Positions 23,104 through 35,281 of a stretch of DNA of 64,000 nt are shown piece after piece. The DNA is from Siphonodentalium dalli. Taxonomy: Eukaryota > Mollusca > Scaphopoda > Gadilida > Siphonodentaliidae. The notes beneath the pieces are model-generated. The model did no database searches. It was not told where the DNA came from and saw nothing but the letters and a program-made list of their open reading frames with translations. Where the stretch lies: assembly GCA_032622095.1 (NCBI GenBank), contig CP136061.1, positions 219,575,148-219,639,147 of the forward strand. The letters are read 5' to 3'. The translations under genes were made by a program, and so were the position numbers. The first letter of the stretch is position 1. The number at the start of each line of letters is the position of its first letter.

Positions 23104-23584
23104 CCTCTAATAACATGTTTAGCATTAACACATTTATTCAAACTGGTCCTAAGGCGGGTACGTGCATACACTGGTAATTTTGCACGGCATTTTTGCAGAC
23201 ACTTTCTCGCCATATGATGCCAGAATATGAAAGACAACAAGCATTTAAAATGCATATTTACCAAAGCTAACGACATATGCGAAGTATAATTTCAGTATTT
23301 CCACATATAACAGTGCTTCTAACACATTGCCTTGGAATACCTGTTGACTTATTCTTACGGAACAACTGCATGCTATTTACATGCAAATTTCGATAGCATC
23401 TCTACAAGTGAATCTATATAGTTTTACTTCGCATACGCTTAGCTGTCGTACAGACGCATGTTATAAGCATTTTTGCAATCTGTTTCTGGCACATTGTAGC
23501 TTTCTATACGAAAATGCTTTCAAAATATTGCCTGGCTAACTTGCCAGTGTATAAACGTACCCTAACGGTGATATACTTTTTATA
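23104..23584. other. Non-coding stretch
   Basis: No gene or repeat recognised. Confidence 0.4.
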
Positions 23585-26105
23585 AATATTTTTTATTGAG
23601 GAAATAAATATAACAAAAAGATGAGACAAACAGACAGACGTAAAGCACAAACAGAGTAACGACACATTGAGACATATTATATTCTTGCACTCACTTTTGC
23701 ACTCTCAGTGAATTTCACTTGGGCCAAGTGAATTTCACTTAGGCCACTTTCTCACTGGAGACATTAATAATTTAAAATAATACATGAATCATATAGTAGG
23801 TGTGGTGTAGTTTTTTTTAAAGAGGTAGATTGTTATTCCGCTGGTTATTGGGTGACACAACTTTCGCGCTCTTAACGAAGAGTGTCATCTTGTAGAGTGT
23901 TATAGATATTTTCATAATTCGGCGCAGATAAATTCTTGCTCGGCTTTTTGATGTTCAAGTTAAGAAACGATTAATGTATCGATTAATTTGGGAGATAGCT
24001 CGGGTTCCGGGCTTTATGTATATACTTGTGTTTTCCGGGGAATATGCATGCATGTAGTTAATTTTGGGGGAAATCAGCAAGTCGATCAGTTTTCGTATTA
24101 ATGACATGTTCTAAAGGTAGCCATTCCTTTTGAAAATTTTGATATCGCATGTTGCATCTGAATGTGTAATCGGGTCAAATTTAGTCCTATATTTACTGCT
24201 TTAGCACACGTAGAAAGTAATTAATGATAAAATTCACTTGACAATGATTAAAGTAAAAAAGCATACAATGTTTTGGTTATGTATATAGATACACGATTTG
24301 ATGTTCAACCAAGACTGAAGTAGTTCGGTTATGATCCGATTTGTGTGCGGGCAGTCCCAGAAAATGTGCGAAATGTTTTCTTGAGTATTTGCGCATCTGC
24401 GCAACGATTACATAGATCATCAGCTCTTATGCCTGCTATCTTCAGAAATGTGTTCGTCGAGAGGATTCTCGTACTAATTCTATATTGGAGGAGTATCGTG
24501 TCGGGCGTGATAGTAAATGGATTGCGAAATATGTTCCATGATTGGGAGTCGTCTTTTATTTACGGATTTCATTTTTTTCGTGAGTTCGACACCCGATCCC
24601 CTATTGACAGTGTTCAATGAAAGAGGTGACATCCTCTCATATCCCTCAATAAGGGCTCAAATATTTGGTTAAGAACAGAGAGGGAAATCGTAGGATGGGC
24701 TGATTTAGGAAGTTTAAAAGGCTATATATTTGGCGTTTAGGCTATATATAGTAATTAAGTTAATAGATATATTGAATATAGCATGAAAGGAGTCAGGGGG
24801 TGTGAAATTCCCCATTAGATTGGAACAGATAGTTTATAAAATATATATGCCAGCATTTCTCCACGAATTGAAGTTAATTGGGCTTCCTTCCGTTCTAATG
24901 TTAGAATTATTCCATACGGTCGCTGACATGATATTACCATTTTTATCATCTATGCTTATGAATTTGCATCAAGAGCTGAGAACATCTTTCCAAAATCGGT
25001 TAGGAATTTTTGAAGTTTGTTTTGTCAGGAACTTAGCATCATATGTTAGTACAGAGGGTCATCGATAACTGGAGTGTCTTTTAAGAGAGGGGCCCATTTT
25101 GATTGTTTACATATTAGACGTCTTAGCCATGTGATTTTTATTGCGTCGTTAAAATGTTCACCATTTTCAGTCCTCCTGTGGAGTAATCAAGACATAATTG
25201 CTTCTTGTGTACTCTGTCTCGTTTCGAGGTCCAGATAAAACGGAATAGAATTGTATTTAACTTCTGAACGACAGCAGCATCTGGACTGAGGAGAGACATG
25301 AATATGTGGGTCAGCTTTGGAAGAATAAGTGTCTTAGTTAGTTATTCTTCCAATTAGGGGTTAATAGCCTGTAATAAAAATCACATATTGGTTAGTCGTT
25401 TTATTTCCTCCAATTTACTAGAGTAATTTGACATTTTTTGAAGATCAGTGTCGAAATTAATGCCCAGAAAGTTGAAGATTTTTTAGTAGGATCATTTTTA
25501 ATCTTGGCGCATGTTTGATTCATAGTTTCTTCCTGACCCTATCCCCACCGCCTTACATTTATCAGGGTTAATGCGCAGTCCCCAAACCCGATCATATAGC
25601 TCAAGTATCGAGTAGGCCTCACGTATGCTATTTTCATTACCGTCGAGTATGAACTTTGTGTCGTCTACGTATTTTGATATTTTATACTCTGAACCACCGA
25701 GGACTATTCCTTGAAATTTGTCATTTTGTCTTACTAACAATGATACACCTCAGCGCAGAGGAGAAAACATGTAAGGTGATATGGGATCACCCTGTCGACA
25801 GCCACGCCCTAATTTAAAAATTCGTGATATGTACGAGCTAGCGTCTTCATATAGAATGGCAATCCATTTTTTTTATGGAATCGACGAATTTGAAGAAATT
25901 GAGGCATTTATGTAAGAACGATCATGACACTGGGTCAAAAGCTTTTTCGAACTCTACTAGGAGCAGTACACCAGGCTTATTGTGTGCCTTCGCTTGATGC
26001 ATTATGTCATATATGAGCCTATATTATTATCACCAATGTGCCGGTCAGCAAGCAACCCTGTTTGGTCAGAGTTAAGTAAACCATAATCAGAAAAATTCTA
26101 ACGCC
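23585..26105 (-). mobile_element. Decayed LINE, L1/Tx1-like RT with C-terminal domain
   Basis: On the minus strand, about 25985-25930 gives LLLVEFEKAFDPVS (RT motif A). About 25805-25755 gives GCRQGDPISPYMF (motif B). The frame 25740-25498 gives KISKYVDDTKFILDG (motif C, catalytic YVDD) followed by GLRINPDKCKAVGIGS. Further along, about 24560-24330 gives NPFTITPDTILLQYRIS, then a C-x2-C ... HIFWDC cluster of the C-terminal domain. An AATAAA reading lies near 23595. The motif wording resembles L1/Tx1-group elements of aquatic animals. It is broken by many shifts and stops. Confidence 0.8.
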
Positions 26106-26569
26106 CTCAAGATCATATTATTAGGCATAAATATAAATTATAATATAAAATATATTGGTTACATGAATGCACCGCCTCATAATTCCGTTAAAGCAACTAA
26201 TCCTTCAAATTATTACAAAAAAACTACGGCCTATTACTGCAGGGTTCTCATTCACCACATCAGAAATCCTCTAAATGCGGATTTAAAAAATCGGAGGAAT
26301 TGTGTTCCCGCCATAAAATCTTCAAGTGTGGCCCAGGCATTGTTCATACCTAAACATCGAAAGCAATTAACGCGGCCATAATAGTTACATTCTGCAACTA
26401 TCAGATATCCAACGAAAACCCGAAATGTGTTGTCCTGCGAGATATCCAATCGCTAAAGCTCAATTTGACACGGCCAGATTATTCTTCCTACAATATCCTA
26501 AAACAATAAAGCTTCTCAAATCATCGGCATAGTCAATATAACTTTCACGAACTTGGACATCGATACTTT
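26106..26569. other. Spacer between two LINEs
   Basis: A short frame at 26163-26381 has no family features. The last ~100 bp may belong to the following LINE. Confidence 0.4.
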
Positions 26570-27178
26570 CCGATCGCGTTACATATAAGCATTGTCAGAC
26601 CTATCATCGAATACTGTAACTCTGCATCGAGCCCACATCACAAATATCAAAGCATAGTGTTAGAGAAAATACAAAGAAAAGCAACGAAACTAGTTCGTCA
26701 ATCAAAACTCTATGCTACCGAGACCGAATGGTAAGACTCAATCTGATGTCTTTAAAATATCGAAGATTTAGAGGAGATCTAATCGAGGTATATAAACTGT
26801 TGAATTGTCATTACAATATCAATGCCTGTGACCTATTAGAAAGAAATTCATCAGAAAGAACAAAATGACATAATAAAAAGCTACAGATGCGCACTGTTAG
26901 TAAGGACAAAGGAAAAATATTTCTTCACGCAGGGGGTGGTAAATAGCTGAAAATCTCTGCCAGACTTCACTGTTGAGGCTCCAAAACTCGATCAATTCAA
27001 AACATACATCGACTCATTCTTCTATTATATAAAATACGAGTTCGACGACAAGTAGTATGTTCAAGTGACTCAAGAAAACATCGAATGACGATACATATAT
27101 TTGTAAACAAATATTGCAAATAATGTTATTGGGACTTGTTCCGTATTATGATGATGATGATGATGATGGTGATGATAT
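26570..27178 (+). mobile_element. 5'-truncated CR1-like LINE 3' end with (GAT)n tail
   Basis: The plus strand gives YISIVRPIIEYCNS and LEKIQRKATKLVRQ, then in a second frame LMSLKYRRFRGDLIEVYKLL and DLLERNSSER. It closes with YFFTQGVVNS, a TGA where Trp is expected, then SLPDFTVEAPKLDQFKTYID and a stop at about 27052. This order (RPxxEYC, RRxxGDLIExYKLL, FF..RVVNxWNSLP, FK..LD) is the C-terminus of CR1-clade Pol. The sequence ends in six or so ATG/GAT triplets (27147-27178), typical of a microsatellite tail on a LINE 3' end. It is inactive. Confidence 0.85.
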
Positions 27179-27224
27179 AATTGATAGAACAAACCACTAT
27201 TGTGATGATCGTGTCGTTACTTGT

Positions 27225-27640
27225 TTAAAATAGGTATCAATTGACATATACGCAACCGTTCCCTCATTAAAATCAACCTGTTTCGACCATTTTAGGGGAT
27301 CTCCGCGAAATCGGGGACATCTGCAAATAGGGACCTACTGCAAATTGTCACACCGATCAGCATCTAATTAACGAACCGGTGGCTGACTCTGCTGTATCCG
27401 ACTAACCTATTTAAAATACGTATCAATGAGATATACGCACCCGTTCCCTCATTAAAATCAACATATTTCGACCATTTTAGGGGACTTCCGCGAATTCGGG
27501 ACAACCGTAAATGTAATTTCCGCTAATAGGGGACCTACAGCAAATTGTCACACCGATCAGCACCTAATTAATGTACCGGTGGCTGACTCGGCTTTCTCCG
27601 ACTACACTCTTTAAAATACGTATCAGTTGACATATACGCA
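27225..27640 (+). repeat. Tandem repeat, ~190-bp unit, 2.2 copies
   Basis: AATAGGTATCAATTGACATA TACGCA ... GGTGGCTGACTCTGCT (27228-27411) recurs at 27412-27609 and starts again at 27610. Shared phrases include TTTCGACCATTTTAGGGGA and CAAATTGTCACACCGATCAG. Confidence 0.85.
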
Positions 27641-27737
27641 TTTTGCAAATTATCTTTTTCATTTCTTCTGTTTTTAATTGGCATAGCTTATCACAAACCT
27701 AAATCAACGACAATAAACGAAATTGAAATTCCAACTT

Positions 27738-27832
27738 TTACCGGACTCGGGTCGCACTACAATTTTTAATGCGTCCCAAAACAACCGGACTCTGGGTCGC
27801 ACTACAACTTTTAATGCGTCCCAAAAAACCCA
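27738..27832 (+). repeat. Tandem duplication, ~46-bp unit
   Basis: ACCGGACTCGGGTCGCACTA CAA..TTTTAATGCGTCCCAAAA occurs twice in a row with single-base differences. Confidence 0.8.
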
Positions 27833-27898
27833 TAATCTATAAATAAAATGCCCAGCTAACCACAGGTATCTAGAATTTGGACATTAGTATACACCCGA

Positions 27899-28140
27899 GT
27901 GCGTAATTATATACGGGAGGACCGGAGGGGGGGGGGCGTAAAAAAGTTGCGAGACGTGGGGGTGTTTTTTTTACATTGCCATTTTTTTTACACCCACCCA
28001 CCCTTTCTTGCATTTTTTTTTCATAAAATTTTAGACACCCACACCCCAAAACCCCAAAACTTTATATTGGTCCCCTCTGTAACGACCAACCGCTCTATAT
28101 TGGTCCCTTCTTTGAAAGACCAAATTAAATGTTACTTCCT
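27899..28140. repeat. G-rich/T-rich low-complexity repeat, copy 1
   Basis: GGGAGGACCGG(A)GGGGGG followed by GAGACGTGGGGGTG, then poly-T and CCCACCCACCC phrases. A diverged copy lies in inverted orientation at about 32275-32590. It is not coding. Confidence 0.6.
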
Positions 28141-28902
28141 CAGCTGACTTCCTGTTACAAACATGTGCAAAATTGAACTCTAAGCAATCGAACAAAGGTA
28201 GAATATGATGTGATTTCATTGGTAAATTTATAACCCAGCCTATCCATCTGTGTGAGTAGATGAAAAATATGTTGAATCCCCTGGAATGACAACAAAAAAT
28301 AACTAGGGCCAGTGTTCGGGCCTATAATAGAATAAACAATTACACAAAATTAAATTTAACTTTTTTTCAGACATCAACCAGCATCAACTAGTAGGCCTAG
28401 AGCCTATAGTAATACCAAAAAGGAAAATGTGCATATGAACCAGTGTACGAATTCGCTTTTATGTATGCCTGCATGACCACCGACCCGACCTCGTATTACG
28501 ACTTAGGATTGGCTAGGCCTAAAATAATGTTTAACCCTTTGAGTTTGAACGCGGATGGTCAATTTAGTGCGAAATCCATATACACGGATCCATATATAGT
28601 GGTGACGTGACCGTGGAGACGAGGTCACAGTAAGCGTAACATCATTGTGTTGGTGTAGGGAAGATAACTCCAATGTGGTCTTCTGTTTACAGTATACAGG
28701 CTGTACTCTTGATTTACTATTATATGTCTACCTGTGTCTACTATATATTATTAACTATACATTATTCTGATACATTATTTCATACATTACACTCATGCAT
28801 CAGCTAACTGTATGAGTAAAGAGACTGCCATGAAGTACAAGAAAACTAAGATGCATGCATCAGGTCGGCCGTGAACTATCTACCATAGAATTGTTGTAGC
28901 TA
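28141..28902. other. Non-coding stretch
   Basis: No gene or repeat recognised. Confidence 0.4.
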
Positions 28903-29564
28903 TCGATTATACATTTTGGAGAACCTGTCTGTATGTATGTGTGTATGCATGAATGCATGTGTGTATGTGTTATAGACTCTAACACTGCTCGACTGATCCG
29001 ACTCGGATTTGGTATTTAACGTGTCAACTTGACCTCGCTCATAGGCATGTTTCTGGACCTTGACCGATCCGACTAAAAATTTGTGTGTAGGACTACTTCG
29101 ATCCCGGGAGCAATATGGACGGGTCCAATTTCACGTGGGACCATGTTCTCGAACGTGCTGATGTAGGCATGTTTCTGGACTATTTGGACGGGTCAAATCT
29201 TGATCCCGACCTGACTTTGACACTCAAAAAGATCAATTCAAGGTCAAATCTGGTAAAACGAAGTATTTCAACGAAATATAATACCTACTGTTACTTTTGT
29301 CCCATGAGTGTTTCGGGTGGGTCAAATTATGACCCTGACCTGATCTTGACATTCAAAATTGTCAATTCAAGGTCAAATCGGGTAAAGCCGGGCGGATTTC
29401 GACGGGTACTTTTGTCGTGACTTTTGTCCGGGGAGTGTTTTGGACGGGTCAAATCGTGACCCGACATGACGTTCACCTTTAAAATGGTCAATTCAAGGTT
29501 AAATCGCGCAATTCTCCGAAAATCAGAGGGGAACATCCCGGACGAAGTAGGGTCCACCAGCTAC
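28903..29564 (+). mobile_element. Helitron-like non-autonomous element, forward orientation
   Basis: It starts TCGATTATACATTTTGGAGA followed by a TGTG-rich tract, the same layout as the TC end of the elements at 12-13 kb. It ends with the hairpin region CCCGGACGAAGTAGGGT and CTAC, one base off the CTAG of its relatives. Flanking bases are A (28902) and T (29565). The interior has the same GGTCAAAT/GACCTGACTTTGAC units. The altered terminus and weaker hairpin suggest an older copy. Confidence 0.65.
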
Positions 29565-29739
29565 TATTATATATTTCTAGATTTAGTTACAAACTAAATA
29601 CCTGTATATTGTACAAAGAAATGTTTGACAAATATATCTGTATCAATATTACCATACGGGTCATTAAAATAGATACGACGAAACAAATTTTGAAGGGTGC
29701 ATGGTATCAGGTAAATTTGTATATTTCAAATGATGACAG

Positions 29740-31085
29740 GAATGCGGAAAGTTGAAGTACCTAGGTAATACTGGCTATCCGAATGAAGAGATATACATGT
29801 ATATAAAAACCAAAATAGAAGATGACTGCTGGCGACAATGTTTTCCAAAAAAATTCAAAGCATTCGATAGCTCCCATCTAGTTGTCAGCCCGAAGATCAA
29901 TATAAAGTGTGGTGACTATCAGATGAGGGATATGACTGTACAGTTGCTAAACAATTCAGTCACGCAAAAGAGGATCAAACAGTAAGATACCAAATTGCTG
30001 CCTGTGGTAATGTTTTTTAACGAAATTCGGGAAAATTAGATTACTCTCACCCTGGTTATCCAGAAGATCATTGTGGAATCTGGTGACGATCGGACAAGGG
30101 GTGTCGTCTGTAGGATCAACCAAATTATTTAGCCATAAAAATAGTAAAATTCAAGATCACCGCTGGCAGTGATGTCTTCACAAGGACAGCTTGAGAACAA
30201 AACATGGCTCACATCTAGCGGTGACCCAAACTATCCACATGAGAAAAAGTTCTCCAATAAAAGCTGGCTGCAGGGTGCGCCAATTGATTCAAATTCGAAA
30301 TTTAACAGGGTGTACTGCTTGTGGCCATGTTTTCCCCGCAAATTTGATAGACTGATGGACAAAACCACTGAATCCGTTGAATCAATATACATGTATACAT
30401 GGATTAATGTATATGCATTGTTATACACAGTACTGGTATATAAAGGTACTGAAAATAACAATATTACTAGTATACACAAAATAAACCATATATCATGGCT
30501 ATGGGTTCTAATATCCGAATATGACAGCTGATAACTTGGTGTGAATTGAAGAGTGGTGGTGTCTCAAGCATATCTAACCCTCCACGTTAGAAACATGCCA
30601 TTAAATGTCATAAGTATAATCTAGCTTGAGGACAGAAGTTATCCATAAAACCCCCCTTAATTCAACCAGGTCCTCGCGCGATGTATGGTCGATCACATGA
30701 TGATCTAGGGGGGATTATAATTGTTGTATAAAAACAGCACTGCATGTAAATATAAAATAAAATAGTGCTACATCTTATTACAGATTATTGCCATATATAA
30801 TCAGTGACTATACAGACAGTCTGACAAAATAAAGTTTCAGTGACACTCTATCCGAAGAGGGGAATAATTCCATCTGTTACAGTCAATGGAGCAATTATGA
30901 ATCTGGAAAGGTGAAATTTCTAAGTAATACTAGATATCGACATGACGCGATAACATATAACGTAAATGCAATATGGCCGCTGGCGACCATTTTTTCCTAT
31001 AAAATTAAAAAAATATTTGATAGCTCTCATCTGATAGATCAATATCAAGATAAATATGAAGTTTAGTGATGATCGGATGAGTGAA
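29740..31085 (+). repeat. Diverged repeated coding-like units, unidentified
   Basis: A unit beginning GGAAAGTTGAAGTACCTAGG TAATACTGG (29747) and reading KYLGNTGYPNEEIYMYIKTK ... FKAFDSSHLV is matched by a second at about 30905-31070 reading KFLSNTRYRHD ... FDSSHLI. A partial third (SGKLDYSHPGYPED, about 30028-30075) lies between. The Gly-Tyr-Pro context and spaced Cys recall CUB domains, but conserved CUB residues are too few to call it. Stops and shifts separate the units, so if coding in origin it is now a pseudogene. Confidence 0.35.
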
Positions 31086-31111
31086 GTGGACTGTGCTAAA
31101 CGGTTTAGTAA

Positions 31112-31425
31112 TGCTTAAAAAGATGTTTACCTTAATATTTTTATGTTCACTTTATAAACTTCACTGAGTCATCTTTGTCATGTATTGAGTTTGATATCTT
31201 TTGTTAACAGTTTATAAATCATGTATGTCTCATGTTTGTTATTTTAATTTATGTGTTTATTATCATTAAATAAAGTTGCATTCCTTAAAAAGATTCTTAC
31301 CTCAATGTTTTTATGTTCACTTTATAAACTCCACTGAGTCATCTTTGTCATGTATTGAATTTGATATCTTTTGTTAACAGTTTATAAATTATGTATGTCT
31401 CGTGTTCGTTATTATATTATATACA
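31112..31425 (+). repeat. Direct tandem duplication, ~170-bp period
   Basis: AAAAAGATGTTTACCTTAAT ATTTTTATGTTCACTTTATA through GTTTATAAATCATGTATGTC recurs 170 bp later with few changes. An ATTAAATAAAG lies between the copies (about 31265-31275), so this may be a duplicated 3' UTR-like segment. Confidence 0.85.
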
Positions 31426-33778
31426 CTTTATAGTGTGTTTCAGAACGAAAACTAAATGAATAAAATCAACAAATTTGTAAATTTAAAAACAATTCAAACG
31501 TTGTTGTATTCCATGTCCCAGCCCGGACATATACACCAAATTTCAATAATATTCATTGAGAAACAACGGACCAAACGCCATATAACACCCCGTATGCATC
31601 TTTTATTCCGAGTTGGCCTTTTATTCCGAGTTGGCACGCCCGATTGGGGCGAGTTAGCCATGGGGCGAGTACGCCGATTCCGACACCTTTTCTATTTGCA
31701 GCAGGTTAAGTTTACGCGTAATTTAATTTACAAAGTTCCCCAATTGGTATCGTAAATAGAGCGACCTTATTTGACAGAGAATGCCTCTGTTATTGATTAT
31801 AAAGTTGCTATACATTAAAAACGACAATTCACATGCTCGTTCAAGCGCAGTAGTCTATTTCCCCCATGTTAAAGGACATCCACAAATACTAAATAACGCT
31901 AACTTACTGCCGAATGTTTTACACGACAACTGTTAACATATTTGGGCTGAATTCATCTGACGCGGTATTATTCCTCAAAATAAACAACAAAACCATCGTT
32001 ACTTGGAAATGTAGTTTGGGCTAACATTTACATAAATCCTCCATATCATTATTCCGACACACTCGTCAGATGAAAAACTCACATGAAGTAACCGGCCAAA
32101 TTGGCCGAAATAAGATTTATTGTAATATTCTGTCATGAGTTGTTAGCTGATATTGTCAGGCTGCATTAAGTTCACCCTACCCTAGAGCTATCTGAAGTAT
32201 TTTTTTATTGAACTACACCGTGAACTAGACAATTTTCAATATAAAACTGCCAAGCAAGCTGAAACAGACACAATACAAAAAATTTGCGCACAAAAAAAAA
32301 TCAATGAAAATTTTGGGACCCACCCCCACAATATTCACTATTTTTCCATTTAATATCAACTTATGGTGGTAATTATATCAATATTGAATGTATTAGTGCT
32401 TCTCATATTGCAACAAGCCACAACATATAAACAAATATGTTTAAAACAGTTGAAAATATGTCAATGAAAAAAAAATGCAAAAAAAAGTGGTCAAAAACTG
32501 TTTCCGGCCTCGGGTACCCACCCACCCCCTACCTCACGTCTCGTAAAAAAAAATCGGTCCCCTCCCCCCTGGGAGGACGCGTTTAAGTCGATATGCCATG
32601 AGAAAAGAAAGATGGGACGCCGGTTTTTCAAAATTTACGGTTTTTGTCCTTCTTTGGAGTAAGTGCTATAATACCCTGTTTTTGTGTGGTCGATAATTCT
32701 ACGACTGAAAACGATTCATTAAGTGTGTCTGCCCCGAAAGGCCCCAAATCAGACCAGAACAATTTGAAAAAATTCTTATGAGTAACCAGATGGCCCCGGG
32801 CATTTACAAGTTTTCGAATTCGTTAATGCATGTGTCAATTCTTGTAAAGTTAGCGGACCCTCATTGCTCGATGCTTGAGATAGAGTAAGGTTGGGAGTTT
32901 CAGTATTTTTTAAACTCGATTTAGATCTTGATCAGTATTAGATTTATTTGAATAAAGAGTTCGGTAGCAGTTTCGAGCTTCCGACATGATACTGTCCTGC
33001 GTTGTGTCAAATTATACCGTTGCTAACTGTCAAACCTGTCAGGTTTTTTGGAAACATAGTTGCGTTTCTCTAAATTCAAAGAAGCCTCTTGTTTATTTTA
33101 CATATAACCTTACGTTCACTTTCATCTTCTACAAATGAGTAGCCATGTTGACCAAGTTGCAATATGCTTTGCTATGTAAAATAGACTTATTGAACTTCCA
33201 AAAACCCATGACCAGTTTTCATGTCGCTAACTGTTATTTGATTGGAGACAATTGAGTGATCGGGTTTATAGTCTAGTCGCGCGGACCATTTTTATCGAAG
33301 ACTTTCTTTCCATATAAACTGTGTTTCATTGGCATTGTTTATTCTTTAAATGTCAATTAATTCGAGGCTGTGAGTAGAATCAGGGTTATCCTCGTTTGGG
33401 CCATGCAGGTTTACCAGACTTAATCAAAGGTTTTCGATAGTGATATCCAGTATACTGAAATTTCCACTTGGATCTCGCTGGATCTGATGCAGTTTGAAAT
33501 AAAATAGCTACTCCTCTTGATTGAGAAGTAAAAGGGAGCAATGATAGTTATGTAACCCCATTCAGGTTCTATGCATGTTTTCATCTAATGAACGCAAAAG
33601 ACGGAACACGTCACGGCATTTTTTCTGATTGGTTTAGGCCACGGCAGTTCCGATATAATATATTAAATGTATTCATGATTTGAATGGGCGGACGCCCGCG
33701 CCAACTAAAACAATACATTGTATACAGCTAATAATTCATTATGAGATGCGTTGAATCTATAAAGAAGCACATTTTAGT
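31426..33778. other. Mostly non-coding stretch
   Basis: No supported gene. It contains a 17-bp doublet (TTTTATTCCGAGTTGGC near 31604-31637) and, at 32275-32590, the inverted partner of the G-rich repeat at 27.9 kb. Confidence 0.45.
32275..32590. repeat. G-rich/T-rich low-complexity repeat, copy 2 (inverted)
   Basis: The reverse complement gives GTCCTCCCAGGGGGGAGGGG ACCGAT, poly-T, ACGAGACGTGAGGTAGGGGG and CCACTTTTTTTTGCA. These correspond in order to the segment starting at 27908. Confidence 0.55.
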
Positions 33779-33865
33779 TGCCACCATACAAACAAGAGAA
33801 GAGAAGTACAGAGAAAACATGGAGAAAACAAATGAACAATATTAATAATACGTTCATTTCAGTTG

Positions 33866-33990
33866 ACGATTGTGCTATAAGACAGCATCAACCACCCAAC
33901 AATGGTGTTAATACTCTTAACGCTGCCCGTGGCCCGCCCTACATGTCCTACCGTAACATATATGATCTGGTGCATAAAGTTGAGGTTCAG
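33866..33990 (+). repeat. Dispersed duplication R2, copy 1
   Basis: ATAAGACAGCATCAACCACC ... GTGTTAATACTCTTAACGC ... TCCTACCGTAACATATATGA ..TGGTGCATAAAGTTGAGGTT is repeated at 34468-34590. Both copies are open, but most differences change amino acids, so coding is not supported. Confidence 0.75.
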
Positions 33991-34462
33991 AAATGAGACA
34001 GAACATGTTACTACTTTTGCAACATTGAAAAATGTTAGTGTTGTTGCTGTTGGAGAATTTGCTCGGATAAGACATGACATCCTTAAATGCACTTGGTGTT
34101 TTGGAATCTCAGATTATACTGATTTCTGTCAATTAAAGTCTGCTTCAAAGGGGCAAAATAGTCCGATAAACATGGGAAGTACCTTTGTTCGGCATCGATT
34201 TATCACATAAAGAAAAATCCTAATGTGTGAGATGTAGAAAGATTTAGATCCAGTTTTTCTTTCACATGAATTAATTCAGGTCGTTATATTGTAAAGTGTG
34301 GAAATAAACAGCGCTTCTTTCTCTTCTTTATGTGAAGTTGGGATCGGATGGTGACTTTCTATAACTTCTGTGAAAATTATCCGTGTAAATTAAGTCCGAA
34401 CAACGACAATTCGCTTTTTTGTCGACCGGTTTTGTACTTGCTATCAAATTATGTGTAAATTT

Positions 34463-34592
34463 AGTTTTGTTATAAGACAGCACCAAACACTCAGCAGTGG
34501 TGTTAATACTCTTATCGCTGTCCGTGGGCCACAATGTCTGTCCTACCGTAACATATATGAGCTGGTGCATAAAGTTGAGGTTCAGATGAGAC
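34463..34592 (+). repeat. Dispersed duplication R2, copy 2
   Basis: Second copy of the 33866-33990 segment, same orientation, ~600 bp downstream, about 85 percent similar by eye. Confidence 0.75.
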
Positions 34593-34773
34593 ATGTCAAG
34601 TTAACGTACCAATTGTGTCTTACATGGCTGGCAGTGTGACCTAATTTCTCAGTTAGTTTAAACAATATTTTATTTGAACTAAACAGAACAAAATTACAAA
34701 CAATAAATACATGGCATATAATTATACAATGTTCAAAAGAGGATTGGGCAACAAGCTTAGGGGCTTTTGTTAA

Positions 34774-35264
34774 AGGCACGGCCGGCGTTCGTTGCAGAAA
34801 TATTCATATTTGTTCAAATCGCCATCAACAGAAGGAATATTAAAATATATATAGTTTTGTTCATATGCCAAACATAATCAGCGCGTAAATAGTATATTGT
34901 CGTCAAGTCGGACAAACGTTAACAAGAGCCTGCTCGTGTTACAGAAGTTTTGCTTCTGTTTACATAACATAGCTCAATTCTATTGGTTAATCACACACAA
35001 ATTATATAAACGCTCTTTATTATTTCCATATCAGGAAAACAGTACCATATCCGGATCTAAACAAAAGCCAGGTTCTGTAAAGGTTTTTGCTTTTGTTTAC
35101 ATAACAAAGGAAAAACAGTTGACAATAACATACTGTTTATGCCATATTTCTGATTGGTATAAGAACAAAGTCTGTCTATATTTTACTATTCTTTCTGTTT
35201 ATGGCGGTTTTTGACGGAGGTGAATATCTTAACAGCATACTCACCGCCAACGCCGCCCGTATCT
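34774..35264 (+). mobile_element. TTAA-flanked MITE, copy 1
   Basis: It starts AGGCACGGCCGGCG and ends CGCCGCCCGTATCT, with TTAA directly on both sides (34770-34773 and 35265-35268). TTAA duplication is the mark of piggyBac-type insertion. Two relatives occur at 48100-48593 and 50763-51255. Internal landmarks are ATATTCATATTTGTTC near the left end and a GTTTATGGCGGTTTTTGACG phrase near the right end. There is no transposase. Confidence 0.8.
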
Positions 35265-35281
35265 TTAAGTCCTATCCTCAG

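Noticed and set aside
33866-34592. Repeated peptide (IRQHQ...GVNTL...SYRNIY.LVHKVEVQ) as duplicated exons
   Set aside because: Most differences between the copies change amino acids, and no consistent acceptor/donor pairs flank both copies.
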